Below are positions 6,045 to 6,691 of a DNA stretch of 6,691 nt, one piece after another. Numbering within the stretch: the first letter of the stretch is position 1; each line of letters starts with the position of its first letter. Under the pieces are notes generated by a model that ran no database searches, had not been told where the DNA came from, and worked only from the letters and a program-made list of their open reading frames with translations. The position numbers and the translations under genes were made by a program. The stretch comes from Robiginitomaculum sp. (GTDB lineage: Bacteria > Pseudomonadota > Alphaproteobacteria > Caulobacterales > Maricaulaceae), in assembly GCA_026993275.1 (NCBI GenBank), contig JALWUB010000183.1, positions 1 through 6,691 of the forward strand. Direction: 5' to 3'.

Positions 6045-6691
6045 ATGAAGAAACATTACCTGCAGGCCACGGCGCTGGCGGTTATCCTGCTTGGCGCCAT
6101 TCCGGCGGCGGCGCAAACCGTGCCCGCTGGCGGCAGCGCAGACCAGACCAGCCAGGCCCTGCTGGCGCGCATAGAAAAGCTCGAGGCCGAACTGGCAGCC
6201 TTGCGGGCTGCGGTCAAGCAGACCAGCCAGACAGCCACGGCCGCAAAGACCAGCGCCGAGACGACCGCGGACAAGCTGGAAACGGTGAAAACAATGGCCA
6301 GCATAGGCAAGGCGGCGGCCTATTCTGGCGCAGAATCTGATGCCAAATGGCATCTGGCCGGTTATGCCGACTCAACCTTTGTGGTCAATGACGGCCCGGC
6401 GCCCAGCACATTTATTGGCGGACAGATCAACCCGATCCTGCACTTTCAGTACAAGGATCTGTTGATGTTCGAAAGCGAACTGGAATTCACCACATCCCAG
6501 GACGGGGAAACCAATACCGAGCTGGAATACGCCCAGTTTGACCTTTTCCTCAATGACAATGCCACCCTGGTGGTTGGCAAGTACATCAGCCCCATTGGCC
6601 AGTTCAAGGAACGCCTGCACCCAAGCTGGATCAACAAGTCCATCAGCATGCCGGCCGGTTTTGGTCATGACGGGGTGCAGCCAGGCGGCGA
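6045..6691 (+). CDS. Porin-like outer-membrane protein with N-terminal coiled coil (3' end cut by window edge)
   Basis: The frame opens at ATG 6045 after a strong GAGGGG site and stays open to the end, giving 215 complete residues. A Sec signal peptide ends near residue 23 (AAA/QTV). Residues about 33-80 are Ala/Glu/Lys/Thr-rich with heptad-like hydrophobics (LLARIEKLEAELAALRAAV), a probable coiled coil, as seen at the front of several trimeric porins. From about residue 100 the sequence turns to short alternating strands such as WHLAGYADSTFVV, LLMFESELEF and EYAQFDLFLNDNATLVVGKY, followed by SPIGQFKERLHPSWINK, which fits a porin of the OprO/OprP-like or general porin kind. The substrate cannot be told from this part. 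It is divergent from the copper operon and shares its control region, so common regulation is possible but unproven. There are no Met/His copper-binding stretches in the visible part. Confidence 0.75.
   Translation, partial: MKKHYLQATALAVILLGAIPAAAQTVPAGGSADQTSQALLARIEKLEAELAALRAAVKQTSQTATAAKTSAETTADKLETVKTMASIGKAAAYSGAESDAKWHLAGYADSTFVVNDGPAPSTFIGGQINPILHFQYKDLLMFESELEFTTSQDGETNTELEYAQFDLFLNDNATLVVGKYISPIGQFKERLHPSWINKSISMPAGFGHDGVQPGG

Noticed and set aside
5949..6353. 134-residue minus-strand open frame opposite the start of the porin gene
   Set aside because: It is Arg/Ala/Cys-rich with no family signature, and it lies over a gene with a clear signal peptide and ribosome site.

Overview
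The window looks like an accessory copper-resistance locus from a Gram-negative proteobacterium. It is GC-rich, with Tat and Sec export signals, outer-membrane beta-barrels and a CopA/CopB pair. An alphaproteobacterium is my best guess from codon use and overall gene style; I cannot fix the order or genus, and I see no plasmid, IS or phage marks.

Layout. From about 5703 down to the left edge, seven genes lie on the minus strand with almost no space between them: a Met/His-rich exported cupredoxin (5703-5023), the multicopper oxidase CopA (5004-3124), the outer-membrane protein CopB (3127-2375), a membrane acyltransferase-3 protein (2364-1207), an exported NTF2/SnoaL-like protein (1210-719), a small CnrY-like single-pass membrane protein (698-426) and a CnrX-like periplasmic metal sensor (423 to beyond base 1). 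Junctions are +18, -4, +10, -4, +20 and +2 nt, so this is very probably one operon. A 341-bp intergenic region (5704-6044) separates it from a divergent, plus-strand porin-like outer-membrane gene that runs off the right edge.

How it may work. The cupredoxin and CopA would bind and oxidise Cu(I) in the periplasm, and CopB would act at the outer membrane. The last two genes resemble the anti-sigma factor and sensor of the CnrYXH nickel/cobalt system of Cupriavidus metallidurans. The sensor keeps all five metal ligands that I recall for CnrX, at the same residue numbers. The expected third member, an ECF sigma factor, would lie just left of base 1 and cannot be seen. The acyltransferase and NTF2-like protein are unexpected passengers, translationally tied to the copper genes.

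The divergent intergenic region holds the main unexplained signal: two near-identical 17-18 bp boxes on opposite strands, each with TGCG-N9-CGCA dyad arms, plus a perfect 7-bp inverted repeat around a possible -10 element of the porin gene. No P-type ATPase, CopC/CopD, RND efflux genes or CopRS two-component genes are in view.
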